From assembly GCA_016927475.1 (NCBI GenBank), contig JAFGMO010000060.1, positions 1-64,000 on the forward strand: 64,000 bases of DNA, given 5' to 3'. Positions 26,104-36,095 of the stretch are shown here, piece by piece; the stretch's first letter is position 1; each line of letters opens with the position of its first letter. A program made the translations under genes and the position numbers. This DNA is from Candidatus Aminicenantota bacterium (lineage in GTDB: Bacteria > Acidobacteriota > Aminicenantia > Aminicenantales > Aminicenantaceae). Under the pieces are notes generated by a model. The model worked only from the letters and a program-made list of their open reading frames with translations, did no database searches and had not been told where the DNA came from.

Positions 26104-28725
26104 CTATTCATAGCGCAGGCTGTCCGCCGGATGCGCCGATGCGGCTTTGACCGCCTGGAAGCTTACCGTCAGGAAGGCGATGGCCAGTGCCGCAAACCCG
26201 GAAACTATAAAAATCCAGGGATTGAGGCCGGCCCGAAAGGGGAAATTCCTCAGCCAGGAGTTCATGGCGAAGTAAGCAACCGGCCAGGCGATAAGTACAG
26301 CCGCGCCGACCAATACGAGAAGCTCCTTTGAGAGCAGGATGACGACCTCGGGTATGGTGGCCCCCAGAACTTTCCTGATGCCGATTTCCTTAGTCTTCTG
26401 CTCTGCCATAAATGAGGACAGGCCAAAGAGTCCCAGGCAGGCGATGACGATAGCCAGTCCGCTGAAGGAGGCGAAGATGCTGTTGAGCCGTTCCTCCGAT
26501 CGATACTGGGCGTCAAAAAAGCTGTCCAGAAAGAAGAAATCGAAAGGATGGCTGGGGTCGATTTCCTTCCAGGTTTCTTCGAGCTGGGCGACCAGTCCAG
26601 TTATATTTTCAGTCTGAACCTTGATGACGAGTTTGTCCAGTCCGCCCACCCCATAACCGATGCAGATCGGTTCCATCTCTTCCCGCAGAGAGGAGTAATG
26701 GAAATCCTTGACGACCCCGATCACCGGAACAGCACCTCCTCTCAGCCCAAGCCCCTGAACCTTGATCGTCCGGCCGGCATGATCCTTCCATCCGAATCGC
26801 CGCAAAGCCGTCTCGTTGACGAGAAAGACCCCTTGTTTATCGGTGGATATTTTTTCGGAGAAATCACGGCCTGCGACAAGCTCCATTCCAAGGGCTGCCA
26901 GGTAATCCTCGTCTGCCCTGATGGCCTTCATGAGGATTCCTTCCTCATCGGAAAATCCTTCGGGAACGACCCCGACCGTTGTGGCCATCGGACCCTGGCC
27001 GGGAACGGCATCGGTCCCGGCGACTTCGATGATGCCGGGAATCTGCTTTAAGCGGGCTTTGACGGTATCGATGTTTCTGATAACCTGGGGATAATCAACT
27101 TTAGAAACGAGAACCCGCTCTTTGGTGAATCCGAGATGAACGTTTTTCATATAGATGACCTGGTTGCGGATGAGCCAGGTGCCAATAATGAGGGTTATGG
27201 ATATGACAAACTGGGAGATAACGAGAACATGGCGAAAACGTTTTCCACCTGCTCCTGAAAAACGGCTTCCATTGAGCATCTTGACCGGTGAAAATGCCGA
27301 AAGAAAAAAGGCCGGGTAACTGCCCGCTGCCATTCCGGTGAAAAGCGTCAAACCGATACCCAATGGAAAAAGCCAGGCAAGCTGAGGGAATCCAAATCGC
27401 AGGTCGGAGCCGGAGACGGCATTAAAAAGAGGCAAAGCCATTCGAACAAGAATGATGGACATAAAGAGGGCCAACAAACTGTAAATGGTCGATTCCCCCA
27501 GGAACTGCCGGACGAGATTTTGACGTTCCGCGCCTAGAACTTTTCTCATGCCTACTTCCCGGGCTCTTTTGGCTGAACGGGCCGTGGCTAGATTCATGAA
27601 GTTGATGCAGGCCAATCCCAGGATGAAAAGCGCAATGGCGCTGAATATGGTGACATAAACGATACTGCTGTTCGGCTCGAACTCGAACTGGAGGTTGGAG
27701 CGCAGGTGGATGTCGGTCAGAGGCTGTAGGGAATAACGGATACTTCCGCCTAATGCTTTCAAACGGGAGCCCATGTATTTTTCGACCATAGCCGGGAATT
27801 TTCCCTCGAGATCAGAAGGGACGGCATTTTTATGAAGCCGGAGATAGGTGAAATTATGGGCGCTGATCCAGTCGCGCCGGGACTGCGGCCGATCGACAAA
27901 TAAAGTTTCGAAAGATCCCAACAAGTCGAAAGTGAAATGGGAGTTATGCGGGACGTCTTTGATGACTCCGGTCACCTCAAAAGCTTGGTCAGCGTTCAAT
28001 CGAAGCGTTTTGCCGAGGGGATCGGACTCGCCAAAATATTTTTTGGCTGTGGTTTCGGTCAGGACAACAGTAAAGGGCCGGACAAGAGCTTTTTTTGAAT
28101 CACCTTTGCTGAAGGGAAAATTAAAAACATCAAAAATGGAATTGTCGGCGAAGAGAGAACAGGACTCGTAAAAACGGTTTTTATTATACTCGACGAGAAC
28201 CTTGGAGATCTTACGGATCCGCGTCGAAGCTGCAATCTCGGGGTAATCACTGACGAGCGTTGGTGACAGGGGATTGTTGGTGATGGGGACTTTAAGGTTC
28301 GTTGACCCGATGTTGGCATCCATGATGATCCGGTAGATATTTTCGGCGTTTTTATGGAACCGGTCATAGCTCAGTTCATACTGGACATAAAAAATGATCA
28401 GCAGGCAGCAGGCCATTCCCAACGCCAGACCGCTTAGGGTGATAATTGAATATCCTCTTTGTCTTTTAAAGTTTCTTAAAGCTGTTTTTAGATAGTTTTT
28501 TAGCATGACGACACTCCATAAGACTGAATTTCTGAAGAGAGGAAAAAGGGAAATAAAAATTTGTTTCCAATACCAAAGCTTGGCTTGAAAATTCCCTTTT
28601 TGTTTGAAAATTCTTGAGTATTCCTCTTCCATGTCTCCAAGAAAAGAGAAATTCTCCGGTGAATTTCTCAAACGCCTAAGTAATCCCTCGGCCATTGAAG
28701 GCGGTTTGTTGGTCTCTTTTTTCAT
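26104..28725 (-). CDS. Orphan duplicated FtsX/MacB-type permease with prefix domain
   Basis: This 873-residue permease has prefix 1-80 (SFLGDMEEEYSRIFKQKG, QAKLWYWKQIF), TM1 at about 102-122, first FtsX bundle near 380-500 (IALFILGLACINFMNLA; REVGMRKVLGAER) and second near 750-870 (KTKEIGIRKVLGATI). It ends AHPADSLRYE. A regular start ATG lies 11 nt after the PadR stop on the same strand. The sequence is intact with no missing segment. It belongs to the same paralogous set as the permeases at 11.0, 14.2, 33.5, 46.8 and 54.5 kb, and again has no ATPase beside it. Confidence 0.87.
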   Translation of the reverse strand: MKKETNKPPSMAEGLLRRLRNSPENFSFLGDMEEEYSRIFKQKGNFQAKLWYWKQIFISLFPLFRNSVLWSVVMLKNYLKTALRNFKRQRGYSIITLSGLALGMACCLLIIFYVQYELSYDRFHKNAENIYRIIMDANIGSTNLKVPITNNPLSPTLVSDYPEIAASTRIRKISKVLVEYNKNRFYESCSLFADNSIFDVFNFPFSKGDSKKALVRPFTVVLTETTAKKYFGESDPLGKTLRLNADQAFEVTGVIKDVPHNSHFTFDLLGSFETLFVDRPQSRRDWISAHNFTYLRLHKNAVPSDLEGKFPAMVEKYMGSRLKALGGSIRYSLQPLTDIHLRSNLQFEFEPNSSIVYVTIFSAIALFILGLACINFMNLATARSAKRAREVGMRKVLGAERQNLVRQFLGESTIYSLLALFMSIILVRMALPLFNAVSGSDLRFGFPQLAWLFPLGIGLTLFTGMAAGSYPAFFLSAFSPVKMLNGSRFSGAGGKRFRHVLVISQFVISITLIIGTWLIRNQVIYMKNVHLGFTKERVLVSKVDYPQVIRNIDTVKARLKQIPGIIEVAGTDAVPGQGPMATTVGVVPEGFSDEEGILMKAIRADEDYLAALGMELVAGRDFSEKISTDKQGVFLVNETALRRFGWKDHAGRTIKVQGLGLRGGAVPVIGVVKDFHYSSLREEMEPICIGYGVGGLDKLVIKVQTENITGLVAQLEETWKEIDPSHPFDFFFLDSFFDAQYRSEERLNSIFASFSGLAIVIACLGLFGLSSFMAEQKTKEIGIRKVLGATIPEVVILLSKELLVLVGAAVLIAWPVAYFAMNSWLRNFPFRAGLNPWIFIVSGFAALAIAFLTVSFQAVKAASAHPADSLRYE

Positions 28726-28736
28726 GAATGGAAACC

Positions 28737-29054
28737 TTAATCCAATATGGCCGGGGCGTCTTTCCAGATTGCTCCCTGGAGTTGATAAGCGAGCTTTAAG
28801 GACTGAAGGCCTGCAGGGGTAAGCTTGTAAAATATTTTTCTTCTGCCCCCTCTTTCCGCTGTGGGTTGACCGGTTTTTTTGGTCACATAACCTTTACGGG
28901 CCAATTGGTCAAGATAGCTGTAAATTGTTCCGTAAGAAAGAAGCCGGCCTTTGGTTTTTGAAACCTGTTCTCGGATGGTGACGCCGTAGGCTTTGTCTTT
29001 AAGACGAAGAATGGCCATAAGGAATATGGATTCAAGGACGGATAAATCTTCCAT
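28737..29054 (-). CDS. PadR-family transcriptional regulator
   Basis: This 105-residue PadR protein has LESIFLMAILRLKDKAYGVTI, recognition helix LSYGTIYSYLDQLARKGYV, and wing GQPTAERGGRRKIFYKLT. It differs from its three local paralogues mainly in the C-terminal helix, consistent with regulator-specific ligand sensing. Ribosome site GAGGAG. The CGTATAAATAAAG box (29067-29079, minus strand) lies immediately upstream of it. It forms an operon with the permease 11 nt downstream. Confidence 0.88.
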   Translation of the reverse strand: MEDLSVLESIFLMAILRLKDKAYGVTIREQVSKTKGRLLSYGTIYSYLDQLARKGYVTKKTGQPTAERGGRRKIFYKLTPAGLQSLKLAYQLQGAIWKDAPAILD

Positions 29055-29066
29055 GTTTTCTCCTCA

Positions 29067-29079
29067 CTTTATTTATACG
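29067..29079 (-). promoter_or_regulatory. CGTATA box of the PadR promoter
   Basis: CGTATAAATAAAG on the minus strand, 13-25 nt before the PadR ATG. If TATAAA is the -10 hexamer the leader would be about ten bases. The adjacent 29080-29230 stretch contains no gene. Confidence 0.4.
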
Positions 29080-29230
29080 GAAGTACAGTAGTAATGGTTC
29101 TCTAAAATAAAAAAAAATGGATACAAAATCTATTGCCTTGATTTTTGTTCTTCATGTTAAGAGACAATTTCGGGTGAAAAAAATGGTAGACGGGAATGGT
29201 ATCCCCTCTTATTTGATTGTTGTCTCTCAG

Positions 29231-29701
29231 TTATTTGGTTTTCTGTACTTGTTGGAACAATATGTAAACCATGGGAACGGCCATGTATGATACGCCTAAG
29301 AGGAAAGAGATAGCGGCTTGAGACCATGTCAGCTATCCTGAAAGGAGAAACATGGAATAGGCATAAATAGCAAGAGGAATATAGATTAAGGTTCCGGAGA
29401 CTACGCCCGGATAGTACCTCTTTGTCACAATGGTACCGCGTATGTGTAAAACGGCATTGACAAAGATTAGGCTGAAGACCGATAAACTGAGAACAAGGTT
29501 GGACGTGCCGATAAATATGCTCAACAGACACAACAGAAGAAAAAGTCCGTTCACAATCAGATGGAACCGGGATGTGAAAAGATGTGTTGCCCTCGGAAGG
29601 AGATTCTGGAGCCCTTCCGGGAAGCCGCCTGGGTAGACATATTCTTCAACGATGTGAAAAACTGCTGCACCCAATACAGCAGTAAATATCCAGTCACCCA
29701 T
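29231..29701 (-). pseudogene. HXXEE-domain membrane protein interrupted by an amber codon
   Basis: From ATG 29701 the frame encodes a multi-pass protein whose first helix carries FHIVEEYVYPGGF, the defining motif of the HXXEE (PF13787-type) family. It meets TAG at 29333-29335 after 122 residues. The same frame then continues for 33 codons (LTWSQAAISFLLGVSY... to QQVQKTK) with clear membrane character, ending at TAA 29231. One point mutation in an otherwise whole gene of about 156 residues is the simplest explanation. Read-through or sequencing error are alternatives. No partner gene is apparent. Confidence 0.65.
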
Positions 29702-29803
29702 TTCTGCATCTCTTGATATAATCGCTCATTAATAAAAAATAGCAGTATTATCCTAGTCTTATCCCTAAAAGTCTACAAGCGATAACACATCATCAAGCAC
29801 TGA

Positions 29804-30619
29804 GGTGATACTTTTATATCTTGCCAGATAGAAAAAAATGAATTTTATCGCAAGTGTCTGAATGGATTTTCCGCCCTGTTTTATAATTCTTTTAAAAAAG
29901 ATGGGGGCGAAATCGAGATATTCGGTCGTTCGAATAATCCCAATAAGTCCGATTGGAAACGGGATCTCGGTTATGTTGGTGAAAAACATATATTTTATGA
30001 AAAATGGAGCGCCGAGAAAAACCTGAAATTTATATCCCAGTTTTACCCTCAATGGTCGGATGCCAAGGTTCTGGAACTGGTGAAGCGCTTCAGGTTGCCT
30101 CTCGATAAACGTGCCAAGGATCTCTCATCCGGAAACCGTGTAAAATTGTCCTTGATATCAGCCCTGGCTCATTCGCCCAGGCTTCTTTGGCTGGATGAAC
30201 CCACGTCCGGTCTGGATCCCCTCATCCGTTCAGAGCTGCTGGATGTTCTGTTCGAAGTTCTCCAAGATGGTGAGCATACCATTTTTTATTCGACCCACAT
30301 CCTGGCGGATATCAACAGGCTGGTTGATGAACTTTGCTTTCTGGATGAAGGGGAAATTCTGCTTCGGACCAGCAAAGAAGAACTGATGAGCAGATGGCGA
30401 AAAATATCTTTCCATTGGACTGGCGATTTGCAGGATTTCGACGCATCCATTCAGCACCGGCGGGAAGGAAATCAGCACCAGTTGGTTAGTTACAATCTGG
30501 AAAAAACCATTGACCATCTGAAGAGATGTAAAGTTACCCATATTCAGGAATTCAGGCTGGGTATTGACGAGGTGACGGTTCATATCATGAAAGAGGGAAA
30601 ACGTGTGGTTATTGATTAA
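29804..30619 (+). pseudogene. ABC ATPase lacking its Walker A end (YtrB-like)
   Basis: Similarity to ABC ATPases starts near 29890 (SFKKDGGEIEIFGRSN) and continues through DLGYVGEKHIFYEKWSAEKNL, signature LSSGNRVKLS, Walker B LLWLDEPTSGLDP and switch STHI to the C-terminus. The upstream frame is open to a TGA at 29801 but encodes no GxxGxGKT motif, and the first usable start is GTG 30080, well inside the domain. Without Walker A it cannot hydrolyse ATP. The sequence resembles YtrB-type ATPases and overlaps the following membrane gene by 17 nt, so a once-functional exporter operon is inferred. Confidence 0.72.
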
Positions 30620-31337
30620 GGGCGAGCTGCGGTACAATATGGACCTTTGTCTTGGCTTTCTCCTGTTTTATGGTGTTCTGGCCGTTTTCCTTTATATCCT
30701 GGGAAGCGGATATCTGGGGCAGGATAGGCTCGGAGCGGATTGGATCGCTTATTTTATTTTAGGCGTGGGCCTCTTTTTTCCTCTGAACATTAAACTGCGC
30801 TGGCTGCGTGAAAAACGTGACCGTATTCATGTGATGTTTCCCGTCTCCCTGCATATTATCAGCACAGCCCGGTTTTTTGTGTTTTTCCTGATTTTGGGGG
30901 GCATTGTGCTTTGTTCATTGGCTTTGTTTGCCATGTTTCATCCCCTTGTGCCCGGTACCTCTACGACTTTTTTCAGTATTTTTGCTATGGCCGGATTCAC
31001 CATGGTCATCAATGCCGTTTACTTTTTCCTGGTTCCGGATCTCAGAGGTTATGTGGACATCAGCACAAAAATGTCCGCCTTTTTCCTTCCTGTGGTATAT
31101 AAGGCATTCCGAATCTTTTTTATATGCCTTGGTATCGTAGTGGCGTTTTTCGCCTTTTTAATTATCCAAATCGGTGAAAAGTTTACCGGCCGGGGTGGTT
31201 TTGAGGGATTGGTGGCTTCTTTGTATAAAGGAATTTTTCAGTCCTGGGTATGGACCGTTTGTTTTCTGGCGTTCGGCTTCTTGCTTTTTTGTTTTGCCGT
31301 TTATCTGTTTGAAAAACGCCGGTCCTATGTTGATTAA
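30603..31337 (+). CDS. Putative ABC-2-type membrane subunit
   Basis: This 244-residue protein has six hydrophobic helices (about 14-34, 45-62, 86-108, 120-145, 160-190, 212-235). It starts with GTG at 30603 after GAGGG, inside the 3' end of the truncated ATPase. The basic loop LRWLREKRDRIHVMFPVSLH after helix 2 resembles the coupling region of ABC-2 permeases where the ATPase docks. Together with the next gene it would form the membrane part of the exporter whose ATPase is broken. Substrate unknown. Confidence 0.7.
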   Translation: MWLLIKGELRYNMDLCLGFLLFYGVLAVFLYILGSGYLGQDRLGADWIAYFILGVGLFFPLNIKLRWLREKRDRIHVMFPVSLHIISTARFFVFFLILGGIVLCSLALFAMFHPLVPGTSTTFFSIFAMAGFTMVINAVYFFLVPDLRGYVDISTKMSAFFLPVVYKAFRIFFICLGIVVAFFAFLIIQIGEKFTGRGGFEGLVASLYKGIFQSWVWTVCFLAFGFLLFCFAVYLFEKRRSYVD

Positions 31338-31348
31338 CGGGGGATAAG

Positions 31349-32047
31349 ATGTGGAAAATTCTTAAGTCGGAGATGAGCTACCGGTTGAGTACTTTTGTCT
31401 GGATGTTCCTTACCTCCCTTGTTTTATATTTTTTCATCACAAGCCCATGGATATTCAGGGGGTCAGCGCATAGTAAGCTCAATCGGGGTTTTTTCTTTTT
31501 GATTTATATGTTGGTTGTCCTTGTTGTCTATCTGATCTTAAAGGCCTGGTCCCGTGAAAACAGGGACCGTCAATTGAAAATGCTGCCCATCCCTCTGAGA
31601 TCCATTGGTTTGATTCGTTTTCTTCTTGATATTGTTCTGTGGCTGATGTTGATCGCTCTTCTCTTTTTATATTCCCTTATGAGCGTTCATTTTCGTTTGG
31701 AAAAGACAATGTGGTTGATGCTGGCATTGACCAGCGGAAGTGTTTTGATTGTCATCGCTCTGGCTTCTTTCTGGCGTGATCTGGTTTTGCCGGTCAAAAA
31801 CCGGGGAGAGAACGTGCCGCAGGATAAAGTTATTGTTGGAGGGCTGAATATCCTGATTCCTCTTTTTTTTAACTTCTTCGGGCTGGTCCATTTGATGTTG
31901 ATTGTCCATGCTTTGAGGAAGGACAACACCGTGCTGTCTCATCTTTTTTATAATTCCCTGGTCATTCTGGGTGTCGTTTCAACCGGGCTTATTCTCGCAT
32001 GGGCTTCCATACAAATATTCGGGAAACAGGTGTCGCAAGTCAGTTAG
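31349..32047 (+). CDS. Putative ABC-2-type membrane subunit
   Basis: This 232-residue protein has six hydrophobic helices and the same basic loop after helix 2 (KAWSRENRDRQLKMLPIPLR) as the preceding gene, so the two are diverged paralogues likely to heterodimerise. It starts 12 nt after the preceding stop with a GGGGGA ribosome site. It appears intact although the ATPase upstream is defective. Assignment to the ABC-2 superfamily rests on topology and context, not on a recognised motif. Confidence 0.7.
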   Translation: MWKILKSEMSYRLSTFVWMFLTSLVLYFFITSPWIFRGSAHSKLNRGFFFLIYMLVVLVVYLILKAWSRENRDRQLKMLPIPLRSIGLIRFLLDIVLWLMLIALLFLYSLMSVHFRLEKTMWLMLALTSGSVLIVIALASFWRDLVLPVKNRGENVPQDKVIVGGLNILIPLFFNFFGLVHLMLIVHALRKDNTVLSHLFYNSLVILGVVSTGLILAWASIQIFGKQVSQVS

Positions 32048-32059
32048 GGAAGGAAAAAA

Positions 32060-33330
32060 ATGGACAATAAAAATAGATATAAGCTGATCATTGGGATTGT
32101 CTGCCTCATTATTCTGTGGAGTGTTTGGGGCTGTTCCCAGGATTCTCAAAAAAGTTTGGAGGATAAAATACAAAAAGCGGAAAACGGCCTTCCCTCATCA
32201 ACAGGCATTCTCCCCTGGAAAACTTGTTCATTATACGGACAAATGGACCGGTATCAGATCCCGGGAGTAAGCCTGGCCGTGATCGACGATTATAAGGTCG
32301 ATTTTGCCAAAGGATATGGAAAACAAACCGGGGAAAAAAAGTTGCCTCTAACCACGGAATCCATGTTTCGGGCGGTCGGGGTCAGCAGCCAGGTATCCCG
32401 GTTTATCGCACTCAACTTCGTTGAGCGGGGCATTCTTCCACTGCATGAGGATGTTAATCATTTTTTGATAGGCTGGAAAATTCCCGAAAATCAGTGGACC
32501 CGAAAACAGGCGGTGACCCTGCATTCCCTGCTTAAATTCAATACGGCCGGATTAAACGAATTTTATATGGTTTTTTATCCCCGGGGACAAGAGATTCCGA
32601 GCCTGTATCAGATTTTGGAGGGTCTGCCTCCGGCCAAAACTCCGGCCATACGGGTCGTGAGTGAGCCGGGAAAGTTTAAGAGGTCCATAAATTACTGGGT
32701 GGTAAGTTATGTCGTGTTGGAGCAGCTTTTGAAGGACGTGGCCGGTCAGCCGTTTCCACATATCGCCCGCGATGTTCTTTTTCTCCCCTGGGACTAAAAA
32801 ATACCACCTTCGTGCAGCCGCTGCCGGAAAGATTCCGGCGCCAAGCCTGCAGCGGCCATCTAAGAACAGGAAAGGTCGATGGATTTATGGATGTTTACCC
32901 CTCCCAGGCATCCATGGGATTGTGGACGACACCCACGGACCTGGCAGAAATCCTGATCGAGATGATGAAATCATACCAGGGTATGTCTTCCAGAGTTGTT
33001 TCGGAAAAAACAGCAGCACAGGTCATAGACCTGGAACGGCCCTACCAATACTGGTACTCCAATGGCACCGGATATTATTGTTTTTATGTTTTTAATCCCG
33101 CCGCCGGCCAGGGGATTGTTATCATGATCAACCATGAAAACGGTGATAAGTTGAGAAGGGAAATCACTCACAGTTGTTTTAGGGCTTGGAAATGGAGATG
33201 GGGTGGGGATTTATTGCTTATAGACAGATTGATATACAAGGGGCTCGTTTTTTTGGCCATCAGTGTTTTTGCCTTTATTTTGTTATTGGGAACCGTTTTA
33301 GTTTTCAGGGTGTCAGGGCCAAAAACTTAA
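32060..33330 (+). pseudogene. Frameshifted beta-lactamase-fold (CubicO-like) lipoprotein
   Basis: The first frame (32060-32797) encodes a lipoprotein signal (C25 in VWGCSQ) and a serine beta-lactamase/CubicO domain (YQIPGVSLAVIDDYKVDFAKG, SYVVLEQLLKDVAGQPF). It stops at 32797, but the natural continuation (GLKNTTFVQPLPERF... SMGLWTTPTDLAE) lies in another frame to 33330, ending with a C-terminal helix. A single missing T in the CCCCTGGG run near 32788-32792 explains it. The nucleophile motif SxxK is replaced by VGVSSQ and the Tyr motif by YWVV, so even the repaired protein would lack the usual catalytic residues. Confidence 0.75.
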
Positions 33331-33333
33331 TTC

Positions 33334-33350
33334 CCTGATATAACATCAGG
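33334..33350. promoter_or_regulatory. Inverted repeat before the permease
   Basis: CCTGAT-ATAAC-ATCAGG is a perfect 6-bp-arm repeat 4 nt after the upstream stop and about 150 nt before the permease ATG. No T-run follows, so an operator or weak attenuator is as likely as a terminator. Confidence 0.3.
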
Positions 33351-33497
33351 ATGATCATGAAATCATGGCATCACACTAACCAATTTTGTCAACTGTTTTT
33401 ACTAAAATTTCGTAATAATGATTGTGATGCGAAAACGGCATTCAAAAATCCCTGTGGGACGAAGTTCAAAACCCCTTCAAAACTCTGGGGTTTCCCC

Positions 33498-36083
33498 ATG
33501 ACTGAAAACAAAATGAAACCTCCGAAAATAGCAGCATGGCTTTTTTCTATATTCTGCACGGACAGAGAAAAAAACACCATAGCCGGGGATATGGATGAGT
33601 ATTATGTCATGCTCCGGAACGAAGAAGGCCGGCTGAAAGCCGATGCCTGGTATTGGAAACAGGTGCTCTTTTCTCTTTTTGCTTTTATGAAAAATTTCAG
33701 TTTCTGGAGGATCGTTATGCTGAAAAATTATGTGAAGGTCAGTCTCAGAACCATCAAGAGGAACAAAGGTTATTCTTTAATCAACATTCTCGGCCTTGCC
33801 GTCGGCATGGCCTCATGCATTCTTGTTTTTCTTTGGCTCCAGCATGAACTCAGTTATGACCGGTTTCATAAAAACGCGGACTGCCTGTTTCGTATTGATC
33901 AGGTCAATGCAAATCCGGCCGGGGAAATTACCACCTATCGCCTTACTCCTCCCGCATTGCTCGACACCTTGAAAGACAATTATCCCGGGATACAAAACGG
34001 GGCCCGGTATCTCTACCGGGAATGGAAACTCAAGGGAAAGGAAAACACGTTTAATGAGATCGGAGCGATTGTCGATGAGGCCTTTTTGAACATTTTCACA
34101 TTTCCCTTGGTTAAAGGGGATAAAAAAGAAGTGCTTTCCAAGCCTGATTCCATCGTGCTTACGAAAGAACTGGCGAAAAAAATTTTCGGGAATGCAAACC
34201 CGGTTGGGGAAAGGATAACCGTTCAGGATAGATTCGATTTTGTTGTAACCGGAATCCTCGGAAAAATTCCCGGCCGTTCAAGCCTATCGTTCGATTTTCT
34301 CGTTCCATTCACCTTTGCTCAAAAAGTGTCTTCGAGTTTTACCGGCAACTGGCAAAACAGCTTTTTACATACTTATGTGGAGTTGGACAGCGAATCCTCC
34401 TTATCCGCCGTCACTCAAAATATTAGCGGGCTGATAACAAAACATGTGCCTGAGTCACCTTCCAGACTGTCGCTGACGCCGTTTTTGCGCATCCATCTTC
34501 ATGATCCCGATCCTTACAAACTGAAGGGCAGCGGCAATGCCGCTTATGTACCTGTTTTCTCCATCATGGCCGTATTTTTGCTGCTCATCGCCTGTATCAA
34601 TTTCATGAATTTATCCACCGCTCAGTCGGGGAATCGCGCTAAAGAAGTTGGCTTGAGAAAGGTCGTTGGGGCCAAACGGTGGAACGTCATAACACAGTTT
34701 TATGGAGAATCGCTGTTGTTGACGTTTATCGCCGCCGTTTTCGCGATGGGTTTTGTCGCTCTTTTTTTGCCCGAGTTCAATGAGCTGACGGGGAAACAGT
34801 TCGGTCTCGAAATATTGAGCCAACCTCAAAATTGGGGGATTGTCTTGGGCGCCGCCGTCTTGACGGGTGTTATTTCCGGTTTTTATCCGTCGTTATTTTT
34901 GTCGAGCTATCAACCCATCGGCCTTTTTAAAGGCTTGTTGAAACGCGGCAAAAAAGGGATCAATGTAAGAAGATTTTTGGTTATTTTCCAGTTCGCCATT
35001 TCCATCGTTACGGTTATCGGATCGATCGGAATCTACAGGCAGCTTCATTTTATGCAGAGCAAAGATTTGGGATTTGACAGGAATAATGTTTTATATTTCA
35101 GACTGCAGGGAAACCTTGCCTCAAAATATTCAGCCCTGAAAAAAGAGCTGCTGAAGGTTCCCGGCGTTAGGAACCTGACAACAACGGATAGTCCTCCGGG
35201 GAGGCGGGAGTCCTATACCGACAATATAATCTGGGAAGGAAAAAAGCTGAATGAAAAAGTTGAAATGGAAGTACTGGCCGTTGATTTTGATTATGTGGGA
35301 ACGTTTTCCATAGCGATGGCTCAGGGGAGGTTTTTTTCCAAAGAATTTTCCACCGATGAAACGGCGGGGATTGTCGTCAACGAGGCGGCCGTCAAAGCCA
35401 TGGGAATGGAATCACCTTTGGGGAAACGGTTTGCTTATCGGTCCGAAGGAATAGAGGGGAGGATCATCGGCGTCGTCAAAGATTTTAACTCACGATCCCT
35501 TCATTATGCCATCGGGCCCCTGTTTATGATTGTTTATCCCGATTGGTGTGATACCGTATGTGTCAAAGTGGGACCGGAAAATATCTCCTCAACCGTTGTT
35601 TCCATAGAAAATGCCATTCATCAGATGGTTCCGGATTACCCATTCGATTATCAGTTTCTCGATGAGGATTTGAACAGTCTTTATATATTAGAGCAACGCA
35701 CGGGCACTTTTATAAGATATGTCATGATACTGACCGTCTTTCTTTCCTGCCTGGGTTTGCTTGGCTTGGCGTCTTATGCCGCGGAAAAACGGTCGAAAGA
35801 AATCGGCATTCGAAGAGCCTTGGGCTCATCCGTTTTCAGCGTTTTTGTTCTTTTGACAAAAGATTTTGCCAAATGGGTTTTATTGGCCAATGTGTTGGCC
35901 TGGCCGGTCGCCTATCTGGCCCTGCAAAAATGGATGGGTAGGTTTGCCTATAAAACGGGCATGAGCTTGGCGATGTTCCTCTTAGCGGGCGCCTTTGCGG
36001 TCCTTTTGGCATTGATAACCACAGGCTATCATTCTTTAAAATGCGCATATACCCGTCCTGTGGATGCTTTGAGGTATGAATAA
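33498..36083 (+). CDS. Orphan duplicated FtsX/MacB-type permease with prefix domain
   Basis: About 861 residues from MTENKMKPPKIAAWLFSIF (33498, GGGG upstream). An earlier in-frame ATG at 33351 would add 49 residues of non-conserved sequence. The prefix carries GDMDEYYVMLRNEEG and ADAWYWKQVLF, then TM1, FtsX bundles near 350-480 (KEVGLRKVVGAKR) and 740-855 (RSKEIGIRRALGSSV). It ends TRPVDALRYE. Unlike the paralogues at 11, 14, 26 and 47 kb there is no PadR gene next to it, so its control must come from elsewhere or from the inverted repeat upstream. Confidence 0.85.
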   Translation: MTENKMKPPKIAAWLFSIFCTDREKNTIAGDMDEYYVMLRNEEGRLKADAWYWKQVLFSLFAFMKNFSFWRIVMLKNYVKVSLRTIKRNKGYSLINILGLAVGMASCILVFLWLQHELSYDRFHKNADCLFRIDQVNANPAGEITTYRLTPPALLDTLKDNYPGIQNGARYLYREWKLKGKENTFNEIGAIVDEAFLNIFTFPLVKGDKKEVLSKPDSIVLTKELAKKIFGNANPVGERITVQDRFDFVVTGILGKIPGRSSLSFDFLVPFTFAQKVSSSFTGNWQNSFLHTYVELDSESSLSAVTQNISGLITKHVPESPSRLSLTPFLRIHLHDPDPYKLKGSGNAAYVPVFSIMAVFLLLIACINFMNLSTAQSGNRAKEVGLRKVVGAKRWNVITQFYGESLLLTFIAAVFAMGFVALFLPEFNELTGKQFGLEILSQPQNWGIVLGAAVLTGVISGFYPSLFLSSYQPIGLFKGLLKRGKKGINVRRFLVIFQFAISIVTVIGSIGIYRQLHFMQSKDLGFDRNNVLYFRLQGNLASKYSALKKELLKVPGVRNLTTTDSPPGRRESYTDNIIWEGKKLNEKVEMEVLAVDFDYVGTFSIAMAQGRFFSKEFSTDETAGIVVNEAAVKAMGMESPLGKRFAYRSEGIEGRIIGVVKDFNSRSLHYAIGPLFMIVYPDWCDTVCVKVGPENISSTVVSIENAIHQMVPDYPFDYQFLDEDLNSLYILEQRTGTFIRYVMILTVFLSCLGLLGLASYAAEKRSKEIGIRRALGSSVFSVFVLLTKDFAKWVLLANVLAWPVAYLALQKWMGRFAYKTGMSLAMFLLAGAFAVLLALITTGYHSLKCAYTRPVDALRYE

Positions 36084-36095
36084 TACAGGTTAGTG

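Noticed and set aside
29765-30052. Minus-strand frame over the ABC ATPase start
   Set aside because: It is the complement of a clear ATPase segment (DGGEIEIFG and onward), and has no ribosome site or family features.
33351-33497. Upstream extension of the 33.5-kb permease
   Set aside because: The 49 extra residues are not like the prefix of any paralogue and contain no signal peptide; the prefix begins at MTENKMKPPK.
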